A stretch of DNA of 40,016 nucleotides from an uncultured Erysipelotrichaceae bacterium (GCA_934699415.1 CAKUWO010000008.1:1-40016); one strand, 5' to 3'. Shown: positions 24,927 through 34,259, counted from the stretch's first letter. The notes: generated by a model from the sequence alone, not told the origin. Numbers and translations are program-made.

Positions 24927-26264
24927 ATGAATAAAGATTTAACAGTAGGAAATCCTTATAAAGTATTATGGAAATTTTGTTTACCATTATTTGGTAGTAT
25001 TATCTTCCAACAACTCTACAATATAGCTGATAGTTTTGTAGCTGGTAAATTCATTGGCGAAAACGCATTAGCTGCAGTTGGTAATAGCTATGAAATAACC
25101 CTTATCTTTATCGCTTTTGCGTTTGGTTGCAATATGGGATGCTCGGTTATTGTATCTAAACTATTTGGTGCTAAAGATTATAAAGGCATGAAAACAGCAG
25201 TATCAACATCTTGTATTTTTTCTTCATTAGTTTGCTTATTTTTGATGTTTATAGGCATTATGGGATGTGATTCATTATTAAATTTAATTAAAACACCAAA
25301 TGAAGTATTTTTAGATTCTAAATTATATCTTGATATTTATGTATGGGGTTTACCTTTTGTATTCTTCTATAATATCGCTACTGGAATTTTTGCAGCACTT
25401 GGTGATTCAAAAACACCATTTATCTTTTTAGCTATTTCATCAACCTCTAATATTTTAGTTGATATCTTATTTGTGAAAGCTTTTAATATGGGCGTAGCTG
25501 GAGTAGCTTGGGCTACTTTCTTATGTCAGGGTATTAGCTGTCTTTTAGCGATGAGTGTTGTCTTTAAAAGACTTGAAAAGATTGAAGGCAAAGAAAAAGC
25601 TCCTTTATTTGATTTTGATATCTTAATGGATATTGTAAAGATAGCCATCCCTAGTACTCTTCAACAAAGCTTCATCTCTTTAGGTAATATTGTAATTCAA
25701 GCTATTATCAATGGTTTTGGACCAGCAGTTATGGCTGGATATTCTTCTGCTGTTAAATTAAATAATTTAGTTATTACTTCATTTACTACTCTTGGTAATG
25801 GTATATCTAACTATACAGCTCAAAACTTAGGAGCTAATCGCCTAGATCGCATTAGAGAAGGTTTTAAAGCTGGTATAGGCATGGTTTGGTCTTTATCGCT
25901 ACCTTTATGTCTTACTTATTTCTTCTTTGGGAATACAGCTTTAAATTTCTTCCTAGATAATCCTAGTGCTTTAGCTTTAAAGACTGGCGAAATGTTTTTA
26001 AAGATTTTATCACCATTCTACTTTATAGTTTCTTTAAAACTTGTAGCCGATGGTATCTTAAGAGGATCTGGGGAAATGCGTAAATTCATGATCGCAACCT
26101 TCACCGATCTATTATTAAGAGTCTTTTTAGCTTTTATCTTTTCTAAAACTAGCCTAGGTGCTAATGGTATATGGTGGGCATGGCCTATTGGTTGGACTGT
26201 AGCCACAATTATTTCTATCTATTTCTATCGCAAAGGTCCTTGGAATAGAGTATTAGTAGAATAA
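24927..26264 (+). CDS. MATE family efflux transporter, second copy
   Basis: A 445-residue, about 12-helix MATE transporter, distinct from the one at 10105. The N-terminus PYKVLWKFCLPLFGSIIFQQLYNIADSFVAGKFIGENALAAVG is typical of the DinF/NorM-like clade of Firmicutes. A repeat of this pattern opens the second lobe (IAIPSTLQQSFISLGNIVIQ). Substrate is unknown; drug or metabolite export driven by Na+ or H+ is expected. It has an AGAAAGAAG ribosome site and is probably controlled by the divergent LysR gene. It is convergent with the following GNAT gene. Confidence 0.9.
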   Translation: MNKDLTVGNPYKVLWKFCLPLFGSIIFQQLYNIADSFVAGKFIGENALAAVGNSYEITLIFIAFAFGCNMGCSVIVSKLFGAKDYKGMKTAVSTSCIFSSLVCLFLMFIGIMGCDSLLNLIKTPNEVFLDSKLYLDIYVWGLPFVFFYNIATGIFAALGDSKTPFIFLAISSTSNILVDILFVKAFNMGVAGVAWATFLCQGISCLLAMSVVFKRLEKIEGKEKAPLFDFDILMDIVKIAIPSTLQQSFISLGNIVIQAIINGFGPAVMAGYSSAVKLNNLVITSFTTLGNGISNYTAQNLGANRLDRIREGFKAGIGMVWSLSLPLCLTYFFFGNTALNFFLDNPSALALKTGEMFLKILSPFYFIVSLKLVADGILRGSGEMRKFMIATFTDLLLRVFLAFIFSKTSLGANGIWWAWPIGWTVATIISIYFYRKGPWNRVLVE

Positions 26265-26287
26265 AAAAGTCATCATAAGATGACTAA
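26263..26287 (-). terminator. Terminator between the MATE and GNAT genes
   Basis: AGTCATC-ataa-GATGACT is a 7-bp stem. Read on the minus strand it is followed by TTTTTTATT, and it overlaps the GNAT stop codon. Confidence 0.8.
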
Positions 26288-26766
26288 ATAACTTTATGAT
26301 AAGCAATTCTTAAAGTACCATCAGCAATAGTGATAATGCCACACTCTTTAAAACCTTCTTTAATTAAAAGTGTGCGCATTGGTATATTAACTTCGTGGGT
26401 ATCGATTCTAAGGTTGGGACATTTATTTAAAGCCCAATCAAACACAAAATGAGCGATGCCTTTTTCTTTACCATTAGAGGCAATGCGATGGACAACACCA
26501 TATTCTTCATCATTTAACCATTTACCGTCGATTTCAATATAGGTAGGATCTATACCAATTACATAAGAGAAGACCGCTACTATTTCTTTTTCTGTTGTTA
26601 CGACATATAAATGTTTATCTTTAATATCTTGAGTTAATAATTCTCTTGATGGATAACCATTCACCCATTGTTTATCATTGCCATGAGCTCGCATAAAAGC
26701 AATAGCTTTATCATATATCTTTAAAATTGAATCTAATTCATCGATTTTAGCTAATCTAATTTCCAT
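26284..26766 (-). CDS. GNAT family N-acetyltransferase
   Basis: A 160-residue GNAT protein of the common small Firmicutes type. It begins EIRLAKIDELDSILKIYDKAIAFMRAHGN, with the acetyl-CoA site in VVHRIASNGKEKGIAHFVFDWA and the C-terminal NIPMRTLLIKEGF element. Substrate is unknown. A good AAAGGAG ribosome site precedes the ATG. It stands alone between its own terminator and the divergent pyrophosphatase gene. Confidence 0.85.
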   Translation of the reverse strand: MEIRLAKIDELDSILKIYDKAIAFMRAHGNDKQWVNGYPSRELLTQDIKDKHLYVVTTEKEIVAVFSYVIGIDPTYIEIDGKWLNDEEYGVVHRIASNGKEKGIAHFVFDWALNKCPNLRIDTHEVNIPMRTLLIKEGFKECGIITIADGTLRIAYHKVI

Positions 26767-26821
26767 AAATACTCCTTTTATAGCTCTTTAAGCCTCTATT
26801 TTAAACCTTTTTATTAGTTTA

Positions 26822-26830
26822 TGTTAAAAT
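26822..26830 (+). promoter_or_regulatory. Extended -10 promoter of the pyrophosphatase gene
   Basis: TGTTAAAAT contains the TG extension and a 5-of-6 -10 box, 25 bases before the ATG. The extension can compensate for the poor -35. Confidence 0.5.
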
Positions 26831-26855
26831 AATAACCGTTAAATAAGGAGAAATT

Positions 26856-28493
26856 ATGAACCAAGATACTATTTATATTACTGGACATCAGCATCCTGAT
26901 ACCGACTCAATTGCTGCTGCTGTTGCCTATTCTTATTTTAAAAACCAAAAAGGATTTGATACCCATCCATGTCGTTTGGGCGAGGTAAATAATGAAAGTA
27001 AATATCTTTTAGATCGTTTTGGTTTTGAAGAACCAGAATTATTATTAGATGCTCGTAAATCACTTTGCGATATCAAACTTGAAAAGCCTTTGATGATTAA
27101 CCCTGATATGACTGTTGCTGAGACTTTAACTATCATGAAAGAAAATGATACACAATCTCTTGCGGTAGTTGATGAAGATAAGAAACTTATTGGTATGGTT
27201 ACTAAATCAGACTTAACTGATATTGGTTTAAGTGATGCTTCCGAAGGTATCGAATTACTTAAGAATACACCAGTTAGTCATATCGCAAAAACAGTAGCTG
27301 GTGAATTAGTTTATGATGATGAACTCGTTCATTTAAATGGTAAAGTAAGTATCATTGCTGCTACACAAGCTAAATTAGCTAATTATGAAATTACAGATCG
27401 TATCGTTATTATTGGTGATGATTCAGAAGGCCAAATGGAAATCATTCGCAAAGGCGCTGGTATGCTTATTATTGTATGGGCAAAAAATGTAAGCAAAGAA
27501 GTAATTGAAGAAGCTAAGAAATACCATTGCCCTGTTGTAATTTCAGGACATGGCTCAATGAATACATCACGTTTTGTCTACACTGCAGTACCAGTAAAAC
27601 TTATTATGTCTACTAAAGTTGTTACCTTTAACCAAAAAGAATTAGTGGAAGAAGCTGGTAAGAAGATGACTAATTATCGTTATCGTGCATTCCCAGTAGT
27701 TGATGATGATGATCATCTTATCGGTTATGTTACAAGAGACCATGCGATGAATTATACCAACAAGAATATTATCCTTGTTGACCACAATGAATTCGCACAA
27801 TCTGTTAAAGCAATTGAAAAAGCTCAGATTTTAGAAGTAATAGATCACCATCGTGTTAATGACTTCCGTACTGGTCAGCCACTACTTTTCCGTGCTGAAA
27901 TCATTGGTTCAACATCAACTATTATCACTAAGATTTTCAAAGAAAACGATATGACAATTCCTACAAATTATGCTGGATTATTACTTGGTGCTATCTTATC
28001 TGATACTTTAATGTTCAAATCACCAACTACTACTTCCCAAGATAAAGAAGAAGCAGCATATTTAGCTAATATTGCAGGACTTGATATTCAGACATTTGGT
28101 AAAGAGATGTTTGAAGCTAGTGCTGATATTGGTGATAAGAGTTTAAAAGACCTTATCAATGGTGATATTAAGAGCTTTGAAATTGGCTCATGCAAGAGTA
28201 TGGTTTCGCAAATTATTATCCCTACAGTATCTTTAATTCTTAATCGTGCTGATGAAATGCAAGAAACATTAGATGCTTTTACTGCTGAAAAGAATCTTGA
28301 TTTATGTGTTGTTGCAGTTACTGGTATTGTTGATAAAGGATCTGTCTTCTTTATGTCAGGTAATATGAAAGATGTTGCTTATAATGCATATCCTGATAAG
28401 GAAGGAGAAAAACATAGCTTACAAGATGGTGTCTTATCACGTAAGAAACAAATTGTACCAGCTATCACTAATGCTTTATTAGCTAATAATTAA
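26856..28493 (+). CDS. ppaC: Mn2+-dependent family II inorganic pyrophosphatase with CBS-DRTGG insert
   Basis: Hydrolyses pyrophosphate, pulling biosynthetic reactions forward. The DHH domain opens with GHQHPDTDS (metal ligands H11, D15, D17). The DHHRVND motif lies around residues 331-337 and the DHHA2 domain is at the C-terminus. Its 545 residues, against ~310 for simple enzymes, reflect an insert of two CBS modules (FPVVDDDDHLIGYVTRDHAM is the second) flanking a DRTGG domain. In family members this insert binds AMP/ADP (inhibition) and ATP or diadenosine polyphosphates (activation). An AAGGAG ribosome site is present, and the gene is followed by a terminator, so it is probably monocistronic. 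Confidence 0.95.
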   Translation: MNQDTIYITGHQHPDTDSIAAAVAYSYFKNQKGFDTHPCRLGEVNNESKYLLDRFGFEEPELLLDARKSLCDIKLEKPLMINPDMTVAETLTIMKENDTQSLAVVDEDKKLIGMVTKSDLTDIGLSDASEGIELLKNTPVSHIAKTVAGELVYDDELVHLNGKVSIIAATQAKLANYEITDRIVIIGDDSEGQMEIIRKGAGMLIIVWAKNVSKEVIEEAKKYHCPVVISGHGSMNTSRFVYTAVPVKLIMSTKVVTFNQKELVEEAGKKMTNYRYRAFPVVDDDDHLIGYVTRDHAMNYTNKNIILVDHNEFAQSVKAIEKAQILEVIDHHRVNDFRTGQPLLFRAEIIGSTSTIITKIFKENDMTIPTNYAGLLLGAILSDTLMFKSPTTTSQDKEEAAYLANIAGLDIQTFGKEMFEASADIGDKSLKDLINGDIKSFEIGSCKSMVSQIIIPTVSLILNRADEMQETLDAFTAEKNLDLCVVAVTGIVDKGSVFFMSGNMKDVAYNAYPDKEGEKHSLQDGVLSRKKQIVPAITNALLANN

Positions 28494-28514
28494 ACCACCT
28501 AAGGTGGTTTTTTT
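28492..28514 (+). terminator. Terminator of ppaC
   Basis: AAACCACC-taa-GGTGGTTT with a following T run, directly at the ppaC stop codon. Confidence 0.88.
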
Positions 28515-28531
28515 AATGGTTAATATTTAGT

Positions 28532-28537
28532 TATAAT
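28532..28537 (+). promoter_or_regulatory. -10 box of the sua5 operon, probable leaderless start
   Basis: A perfect TATAAT is followed after 6 bases (GAATAC) by the ATG of the Sua5 gene. No ribosome site fits in the gap. The transcript would start at or beside the ATG. Confidence 0.5.
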
Positions 28538-28543
28538 GAATAC

Positions 28544-29161
28544 ATGCAGACAAAAATATATGATGTAAATGAGCTTAATGAAATAGTAAACGCTTTAAAT
28601 GATGGTCAAATTATTGCTTTTCCGACTGATACTGTTTTTGGATTAGGATGTTTATACGATTTAAAAGAAGCTATCTTAAAAATTAAAGAAGCTAAAAATA
28701 GAAATCTTAATAAATCATTACCTATGATGTGTAGTGGGTTAGATATGATTCAAAAAGTAGCTATTACTAATTCAAAAAGTGAAAGTTTAATTAAAGAATT
28801 AACTCCTGGAGCTTTAACTTTAATCTTAAAGAAGAAAGATGATGTTCCAAGCTTTGTAACTGATGGTAAAAGTAATATTGCCATTAGAATACCTGATGAC
28901 CCTTGGATATTATCACTTCTTAATAAACTTAATAAACCAATGCTAGTGACAAGTGCCAATATTTCTAATAATCCTTCGCTTCAACATTTTGAAGATGTCT
29001 ATGCTTCACTAAATGGAAGAATTGATGGCATTGTTAAAGGAGAAGCTAAAAGTAATATCGCAAGTACCATTGTTGATACAACAAATAATTATCAAATTAT
29101 AAGAGAAGGTAAGATTAAAGCTAGCGATATCAAATCAATTATAGAAAGAGTAGAAGAATGA
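28544..29161 (+). CDS. L-threonylcarbamoyladenylate synthase (Sua5/YrdC/TsaC)
   Basis: Makes threonylcarbamoyl-AMP for the universal t6A37 tRNA modification. The 205 residues cover the YrdC/TsaC domain only; the extra C-terminal Sua5 domain of longer homologues is absent. Conserved features include GQIIAFPTDTVFGLGC, KEAKNRNLNKSLPMM, TPGALTLILKK and the SNIAIRIPDDPW segment, followed by VTSANIS. The ATG has no ribosome site but sits 6 bases after a TATAAT. The stop overlaps the next gene by ATGA. Confidence 0.93.
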   Translation: MQTKIYDVNELNEIVNALNDGQIIAFPTDTVFGLGCLYDLKEAILKIKEAKNRNLNKSLPMMCSGLDMIQKVAITNSKSESLIKELTPGALTLILKKKDDVPSFVTDGKSNIAIRIPDDPWILSLLNKLNKPMLVTSANISNNPSLQHFEDVYASLNGRIDGIVKGEAKSNIASTIVDTTNNYQIIREGKIKASDIKSIIERVEE

Positions 29162-30081
29162 AATTATACTATCCAAAAGAAGTCTTATTAAGACATGGAA
29201 AAGAAATTATTGATGGTCATACAATATATCTTGATGGTGCTCTAGCACTTAAAGATGGTAAGGTTTTAGAGTCTTTTTACCAAAGTGGGAAGGTCTATGA
29301 CTCTGTTAAGAAATTCCCTCGTTATGAGCTTAAAAACAACCTTTTAATGCCTGGTTTTGTAGCTGTTTTAAAAGGTATTAGTGAAGTTAGAAATGATCAT
29401 TTATTTCTAGCTTCTTTAGCATCTAAAGGTATTACATCATATCTATTTGAGGTATCTAATAATGATGAACTGGAATTAGCCTTAAAGAAAAGATATTTAT
29501 GTGGTTTTTTAGGTATTAGATTAGTAGGTACTAATTATCCATTAGAAGTATATGATGAAAGATTAGTGAAAGCTGTTGTAATAAAGGATGATGAAGATGC
29601 TAAAATGATACCTTTATTACAAGAAAAGAATATTAAAGTCTTATTAAATGCTAATACTGCTAATTATAAAGGTGATGGTTATACAACAGTAGATCGTAAT
29701 GCGAGCTTTAATGTAGACCATAAAGGCTATTTCAATTATATTTTTGAAGATAATAAATATGCTGAACTGGTATCATCCTATGATATTGAAGATTTAAGAG
29801 CTACTTTAAAACTTATGCCTCGTTATAAAAGAGCTTATGCTCCAGTCTTATTAGTAAGTAATAGTGAAGTATTATTAGATTTATATCCTTTCTTTATAAA
29901 AGCAATGAAAGCTGGATTAAAGGAAGTAGAAGCTTCTGCTATGTTGTCAGAAAATATTTTATCTTTCTATGCTCCGGATGAGAAAAGAGCTAAGCTTACT
30001 AAAGGTTATAAAGCGGATGTTGTAATCGTTGATGAAAAAGGAGTTATCTTAACTTTACAAGAAGGGAAATTCTATCGATGA
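29158..30081 (+). CDS. NagA-like amidohydrolase fold protein lacking catalytic residues
   Basis: A 307-residue protein that follows the plan of N-acetylglucosamine-6-phosphate deacetylase but is short (NagA is ~380) and appears catalytically dead. PGFVAVLKGI (65-74) stands where NagA has PGF-D-H-HG, so the metal histidines are gone. GIRLVGTN (119-126) replaces G-HLEGPF, losing His and Glu. YFN replaces HL(F/Y)NAM, and LLVSNSE replaces LVTDA, losing the catalytic Asp. The C-terminus keeps the amidohydrolase beta-sandwich signature TKGYKADVVIVDEKG. I infer a conserved pseudoenzyme, because the frame is intact and ATGA-coupled on both sides. A binding or regulatory role near the GlcNAc-1-P transferase gene is possible. 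Confidence 0.7.
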   Translation: MKLYYPKEVLLRHGKEIIDGHTIYLDGALALKDGKVLESFYQSGKVYDSVKKFPRYELKNNLLMPGFVAVLKGISEVRNDHLFLASLASKGITSYLFEVSNNDELELALKKRYLCGFLGIRLVGTNYPLEVYDERLVKAVVIKDDEDAKMIPLLQEKNIKVLLNANTANYKGDGYTTVDRNASFNVDHKGYFNYIFEDNKYAELVSSYDIEDLRATLKLMPRYKRAYAPVLLVSNSEVLLDLYPFFIKAMKAGLKEVEASAMLSENILSFYAPDEKRAKLTKGYKADVVIVDEKGVILTLQEGKFYR

Positions 30082-30302
30082 GAGATTATTTTATTCGTTT
30101 TTTAATCTATTTCATTTGTTTTATCTTTTCAATATTTGCTTTAGGAGCTTTTGATTATAATCGTTTCTTGAAGAAAAAAGTTAATCCTTTACAAGCGCAG
30201 ATGTTATATCTAATCATTGCTGCTTGTATTGCTTATTTATTAGCTAATTTTATTAGTGGCATTATTTATTACCCCGTGGAATATATAATGCATGTTTTCT
30301 AG
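30078..30302 (+). CDS. DUF1146 (YwzB-like) small membrane protein
   Basis: A 74-residue protein with two hydrophobic helices. The central ALGAFDYNRFLKKKVNPLQAQMLYLIIAACIAYLLANF closely follows the DUF1146 pattern seen in Bacillus YwzB. Function is unknown in the family. It overlaps the preceding gene by ATGA. An extended -10 promoter lies at its very end, for the next gene. Confidence 0.75.
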   Translation: MRDYFIRFLIYFICFIFSIFALGAFDYNRFLKKKVNPLQAQMLYLIIAACIAYLLANFISGIIYYPVEYIMHVF

Positions 30303-30304
30303 TG

Positions 30305-30313
30305 TGCTATAAT
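30305..30313 (+). promoter_or_regulatory. Extended -10 promoter of the TagO-like gene
   Basis: TGCTATAAT, an extended -10 with perfect TATAAT, begins 3 bases after the DUF1146 stop and 21 bases before the next ATG. It suggests separate transcription of the wall-precursor gene within the run. Confidence 0.55.
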
Positions 30314-30333
30314 AGCCCTAATGGAGGAATCTA

Positions 30334-31479
30334 ATGAATCTAATTAAAGGAGCAATGCCATACTTTTTAACAGCTTTTATCTTAGGCTTAATATTAACGC
30401 CAGTTGCTAAAAAGATTGGTTTTGCACTTCATATATATGCAATAGAAAACCAAAGAACAGTGCATCATGGAAAGATTGTAAGAATTGGTGGATTATCAAT
30501 TTTTATGGCTTTTGTGATTTCGATGGCTATCTTTGTGAAAGCCGATAGTACAATCAATGCCATTCTTATTGGTGCTTATATTGTCTTTATTGGTGGTCTT
30601 TTGGATGATGCATTTAATTTACATCCAATGACAAAATTAGGCTTTCAAGTAGCTGGTGCTATTTATGTTTTACTCTTTAGTAAAATTGAACTTGGTACTT
30701 TAACTCTACCTTTTATTACTATCAACAATATTTATTTTTGTTACTTTGTATCATTTTGTTGGATTATCGGTATTACCAATGCAATTAATTTGATTGATGG
30801 CTTAGATGGTTTAGCTGCTGGTTTGTCTTTCATCATGGTTTCGGTAATTGGTTTATTGAGTTTCTTTATGGGAAGAAGAGATGTTTGCGTTATTTCTTTA
30901 ATTCTTATTGGCTCAATTGCTGGCTTTCTACCATATAACTTTCATCCTGCATCATGCTTTATGGGGGATTGTGCAGCACAGTTTTTAGGCTTCTTGATTG
31001 CTTGCTTATCACTTTTAGGCTTTAAGAGTGCTGCCTTCATTACTTTAGGTTTGCCAATTATTATTCTCTTTATTCCTTTATCAGATACGGTTTTAGCAAT
31101 CATCAGAAGAAAAGCTAGTGGTCATAAGATAACAGAAGCAGATCGTAGCCATCTACATCATGTCTTGATGTATAAAATTGGCTTATCACATCGCAATACT
31201 GTTTTAGTTTTATATCTTGTAGCAATATTATTCGGAAGTGATGCAATTTTGATGTATTTTAATCAAAAAGCCGGTTTAATTGTTTTATTTATCTTATTTT
31301 CAATGGCTTGGATATTTATTGAATTAACTGGTATGATTAATCCTAAATTTCATCCGGTAATTGGTTTTTTAAGACGTACAATTCATTATCCAAAGAAGAG
31401 CGATGACGCCTTCTTTGAAGCTAATCGTATACATCATCATTCAGCCGATACAGTCGGTATTAAAAAGGAGGACGAATGA
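30334..31479 (+). CDS. Undecaprenyl-phosphate GlcNAc-1-phosphate transferase (TagO/WecA-like)
   Basis: Integral membrane enzyme that transfers a sugar-1-phosphate, probably GlcNAc-1-P, onto undecaprenyl phosphate, starting teichoic acid or other wall glycan synthesis. It has 381 residues and about 10-11 helices. Family motifs are VHHGKIVRIGGLSI near the N-terminus, the catalytic GLLDDAFNLHP (DDxxD-like region), INLIDGLDGLAAG, FMGDCAAQFLGF and the cytoplasmic RRKASGHKITEADRSHLHH loop, which favours TagO/WecA over MraY. The ribosome site GGAGG is ideal. The stop overlaps the next start by ATGA. Confidence 0.9.
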   Translation: MNLIKGAMPYFLTAFILGLILTPVAKKIGFALHIYAIENQRTVHHGKIVRIGGLSIFMAFVISMAIFVKADSTINAILIGAYIVFIGGLLDDAFNLHPMTKLGFQVAGAIYVLLFSKIELGTLTLPFITINNIYFCYFVSFCWIIGITNAINLIDGLDGLAAGLSFIMVSVIGLLSFFMGRRDVCVISLILIGSIAGFLPYNFHPASCFMGDCAAQFLGFLIACLSLLGFKSAAFITLGLPIIILFIPLSDTVLAIIRRKASGHKITEADRSHLHHVLMYKIGLSHRNTVLVLYLVAILFGSDAILMYFNQKAGLIVLFILFSMAWIFIELTGMINPKFHPVIGFLRRTIHYPKKSDDAFFEANRIHHHSADTVGIKKEDE

Positions 31480-32975
31480 GAAGCGAGAAAGAAAAGGCTT
31501 ATTTAGCACATAAAGAAAAAGCTAATGCTTATCGTTTGATGATCAATACTGTTGATTTTGATAATCAAACTATTGCTCCAAGTATGGGTTCAGATTATCG
31601 TGAGAATGCTTTAGCTATTATTACGGGTGAATCTTATACTATTGAAACAGCAGCTGAATATGTAACTTTAGTTGAAGAATTAGCTAAAGAAGATTTAGGC
31701 TTAGAAATGAATCGTGAAATCTTATTAGCCAAAAGACACTTGGATGCTATTAGTTGTCTTAGCAAAGAAGAGGTTATGGAATGGTCTAAATTATGTTCCA
31801 TTTCTTTTAGACATTGGGTAGAAGCTAAGAAGGCTAAAAACTATAGATTATTTGAAAATGATTTAAAAGAATTAATTTCTTTCTCTAAGAAAATTGCTTA
31901 TAAACGTAATCCTAGTAAGGATCCTTATGATTTATATCTTGATGATTTTGAAGAAGGTATGACTAAAAAGGATTATGATGCTTTCTTTAATTTAATTAGA
32001 GAAGAATTATCACCACTTGTTAAGAAAATTGCACTTAAACAAGAAGAGATTGACGATTCGTTCTTATATTTGAATTATCCTATTGCTAAGCAAAAAGAAT
32101 TATCAGAAAAGTTAATTAAATTCTTAAATTTTGATCCTAGTTGGGGTGTTTTAGCAATTAGTGAACATCCGTTTACTAGTGGCTTTTCCACCAATGATGT
32201 GCGTGTAACAACAGCTTATAATGAGCATGATATCTCATCTAATATCTATTCTATTATTCATGAAGTAGGACATGCTTTCTATGAGCATCAAGTTAAATTA
32301 GAATATGAAGGAATGAATTTACATACTGATATTTCAAGTGGCATGCATGAATCACAATCACGTTTCTTTGAAAACTATATTGGTAAACGTAAATCATTTA
32401 TTGCCAATATTTATCCTGAATTACAAGAATTATTCCCTGAGCAATTAAAAGATGTATCACTTGATGATTTCTATCGTGCTGTTAACCATTCAAGACCATC
32501 ACTTATTCGTACTGATGCCGATGAATTGACATATCCATTACATATCTTAGTACGTTATGAAATTGAAAAGAGTATCTTTGATGGTACCGCTGATTTAGAT
32601 CATCTTGATGAACTTTGGGCGAATAAATATGAAGAATATTTAGGTATTAGACCAAGCGATGATGCTTTAGGTATCTTACAAGATGTTCATTGGTCAGATG
32701 CTTCATTTGGCTATTTTCCAACATATGCTTTAGGTTCGGCACTTGGTGCACAGCTTATTAAGGCGATGGAAAAAGATATTGATATCGATAAGGAACTTGA
32801 AAAGGGTAACTTTATGGCTATCTCTTCATGGTTAAAAGATAAGATACAATGTCATGGTGCTTTATATACCTTTAAAGAAGCAGTTGTTAATGCAACGGGT
32901 GAAGAGTTTAATCCACAATATTATGTCGATTATCTCAAGAAGAAATATAGCGAACTATATCATATTGAAGACTAA
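31476..32975 (+). CDS. M32 family metallocarboxypeptidase (Taq type)
   Basis: Cytoplasmic zinc carboxypeptidase that removes C-terminal residues from peptides. The 499 residues match the family's ~500. The zinc site HEVGH is at residues 262-266, and the third ligand is expected in the following GMHESQSRFFENYIG motif. DVRVTTAYNEHDISSNIYSIIHEVGHAFYEHQ is the usual core. The N-terminal WSKLCSISFRHWVEAK... helices and the C-terminal PTYALGSALGAQL segment are intact. It is the last gene of the sua5 run. Confidence 0.95.
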   Translation: MRSEKEKAYLAHKEKANAYRLMINTVDFDNQTIAPSMGSDYRENALAIITGESYTIETAAEYVTLVEELAKEDLGLEMNREILLAKRHLDAISCLSKEEVMEWSKLCSISFRHWVEAKKAKNYRLFENDLKELISFSKKIAYKRNPSKDPYDLYLDDFEEGMTKKDYDAFFNLIREELSPLVKKIALKQEEIDDSFLYLNYPIAKQKELSEKLIKFLNFDPSWGVLAISEHPFTSGFSTNDVRVTTAYNEHDISSNIYSIIHEVGHAFYEHQVKLEYEGMNLHTDISSGMHESQSRFFENYIGKRKSFIANIYPELQELFPEQLKDVSLDDFYRAVNHSRPSLIRTDADELTYPLHILVRYEIEKSIFDGTADLDHLDELWANKYEEYLGIRPSDDALGILQDVHWSDASFGYFPTYALGSALGAQLIKAMEKDIDIDKELEKGNFMAISSWLKDKIQCHGALYTFKEAVVNATGEEFNPQYYVDYLKKKYSELYHIED

Positions 32976-32999
32976 AGGCGGGATTCCCGCCTTTATTTT
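32974..32999 (+). terminator. Convergent terminator between the M32 gene and rarA
   Basis: AAAGGCGGG-att-CCCGCCTTT, a perfect 9-bp stem followed by ATTTTT on the plus strand. It overlaps the rarA stop codon and probably serves both directions. Confidence 0.88.
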
Positions 33000-34252
33000 T
33001 GATATAAGTCTTTTAAATTATTAGTTCTTTTAACTTTCTTTAATTCTTCATAAATATTGCTTAATTGTTGCTCATAACGATTACGGGCGAAGCTTGGGAA
33101 TAAATCTAAATCTTTTAATTCATCAGGCAAATATTGAATCTTATGGAAAGCATCATAACGATCATAATGATATTTCTCATCATCAGTTAAACCAACAGGA
33201 GTTAGTTTTAGATAGTCAGGAACATCATAGATGTGATCCTCGCTATAATGAACAATCTTTTCAATTGCATCAGCTGCTGTTCTTGATTTGGCTGAAAGGC
33301 ATAAATCAATCACATGCATGCCTAAAATTAAAGCTGCTTCTGGAAATCCTACCTCTTCAGCTGCTAAACAAGCTGGTAAAGTTCTAGAAGCTAATGCAGG
33401 GTTGGCTAAACCAATATCTTCATATGCGATGACAAGTAATCTTCTTGTGAGTGATTTTACATCTCCGCTTTGAACTAATAAAGATAAATAATATAAAGCG
33501 GCATTAACATCGCTTCCTCTAATTGATTTTTGGAAAGCACTTAAAAGATTATAATGCCCTTCATCACTTCCAAAATAGCCAGATCCAGCGACTTTGGTAT
33601 ATTCTTTAATTGTTTCTTCATCAATATGTTTATCTTTAGAATAAAAAGTTGATAATTCTAATAAATTAAGGGCATAACGAATATCACCGCTTGCTACTTC
33701 AGCTAAACGATTTAAAGCTTTATCATCGATTGTATATTCGTTATTTAAACCTTCTTCGCTTTTTAATGCTCTACTTAAAGCTTCTTTGGTATCTTCAATT
33801 GATAAAGCCTTTAATTCAATTAAATGACAACGGGATCTAATAGCTGGATTAATCGCATGATAAGGATTGGCAGTAGTGCAACCAAGCAAAACTATTGAGC
33901 CATCTTCTAAATGAGGTAATAATAAATCTTGTTTATCTTTATTAAGACGATGTACTTCATCGACGATTAATATTAAAGAGCCTTGCATCTTAGCTTCAAA
34001 GAAGATGGCATCAAGGTCTTTTTTATTACCAGTTACAGCATTAAATAAACGATAAGGTTTATTAAGCTCATTAGCGATAACGGTAGCTAAAGTTGTCTTG
34101 CCAATACCTGGAGGACCAAAAAAGATAAGCGAAAATAAACGATTCTCATTGATTAGTTTTCTGATAATCCCATTTTCGCTAACTAAGTGTTTTTGGCCAA
34201 CGATATCATCAAGAGTTTTAGGTCTTAAACGAAAAGCAAGTGGTTCTTTCAT
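32993..34252 (-). CDS. rarA: RarA/MgsA replication-associated recombination AAA+ ATPase
   Basis: A clamp-loader-like ATPase acting at stalled replication forks. It has 419 residues. It starts PLAFRLRPKTLDDIVGQKHLV, with Walker A GPPGIGKT, Walker B LILIVDEVHRLNK, sensor LLGCTTANPYHAINPAIRSRC (arginine finger), and the C-terminal MgsA domain (GSDVNAALYYLSLLVQSGD...RRLLVIAYEDIGLANP). The ATG lies 7 bases after a TATAAT on the minus strand and has no ribosome site. It is divergent from transketolase, with only 36 bases between the starts. Confidence 0.95.
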   Translation of the reverse strand: MKEPLAFRLRPKTLDDIVGQKHLVSENGIIRKLINENRLFSLIFFGPPGIGKTTLATVIANELNKPYRLFNAVTGNKKDLDAIFFEAKMQGSLILIVDEVHRLNKDKQDLLLPHLEDGSIVLLGCTTANPYHAINPAIRSRCHLIELKALSIEDTKEALSRALKSEEGLNNEYTIDDKALNRLAEVASGDIRYALNLLELSTFYSKDKHIDEETIKEYTKVAGSGYFGSDEGHYNLLSAFQKSIRGSDVNAALYYLSLLVQSGDVKSLTRRLLVIAYEDIGLANPALASRTLPACLAAEEVGFPEAALILGMHVIDLCLSAKSRTAADAIEKIVHYSEDHIYDVPDYLKLTPVGLTDDEKYHYDRYDAFHKIQYLPDELKDLDLFPSFARNRYEQQLSNIYEELKKVKRTNNLKDLYQK

Positions 34253-34259
34253 GTTTTTT

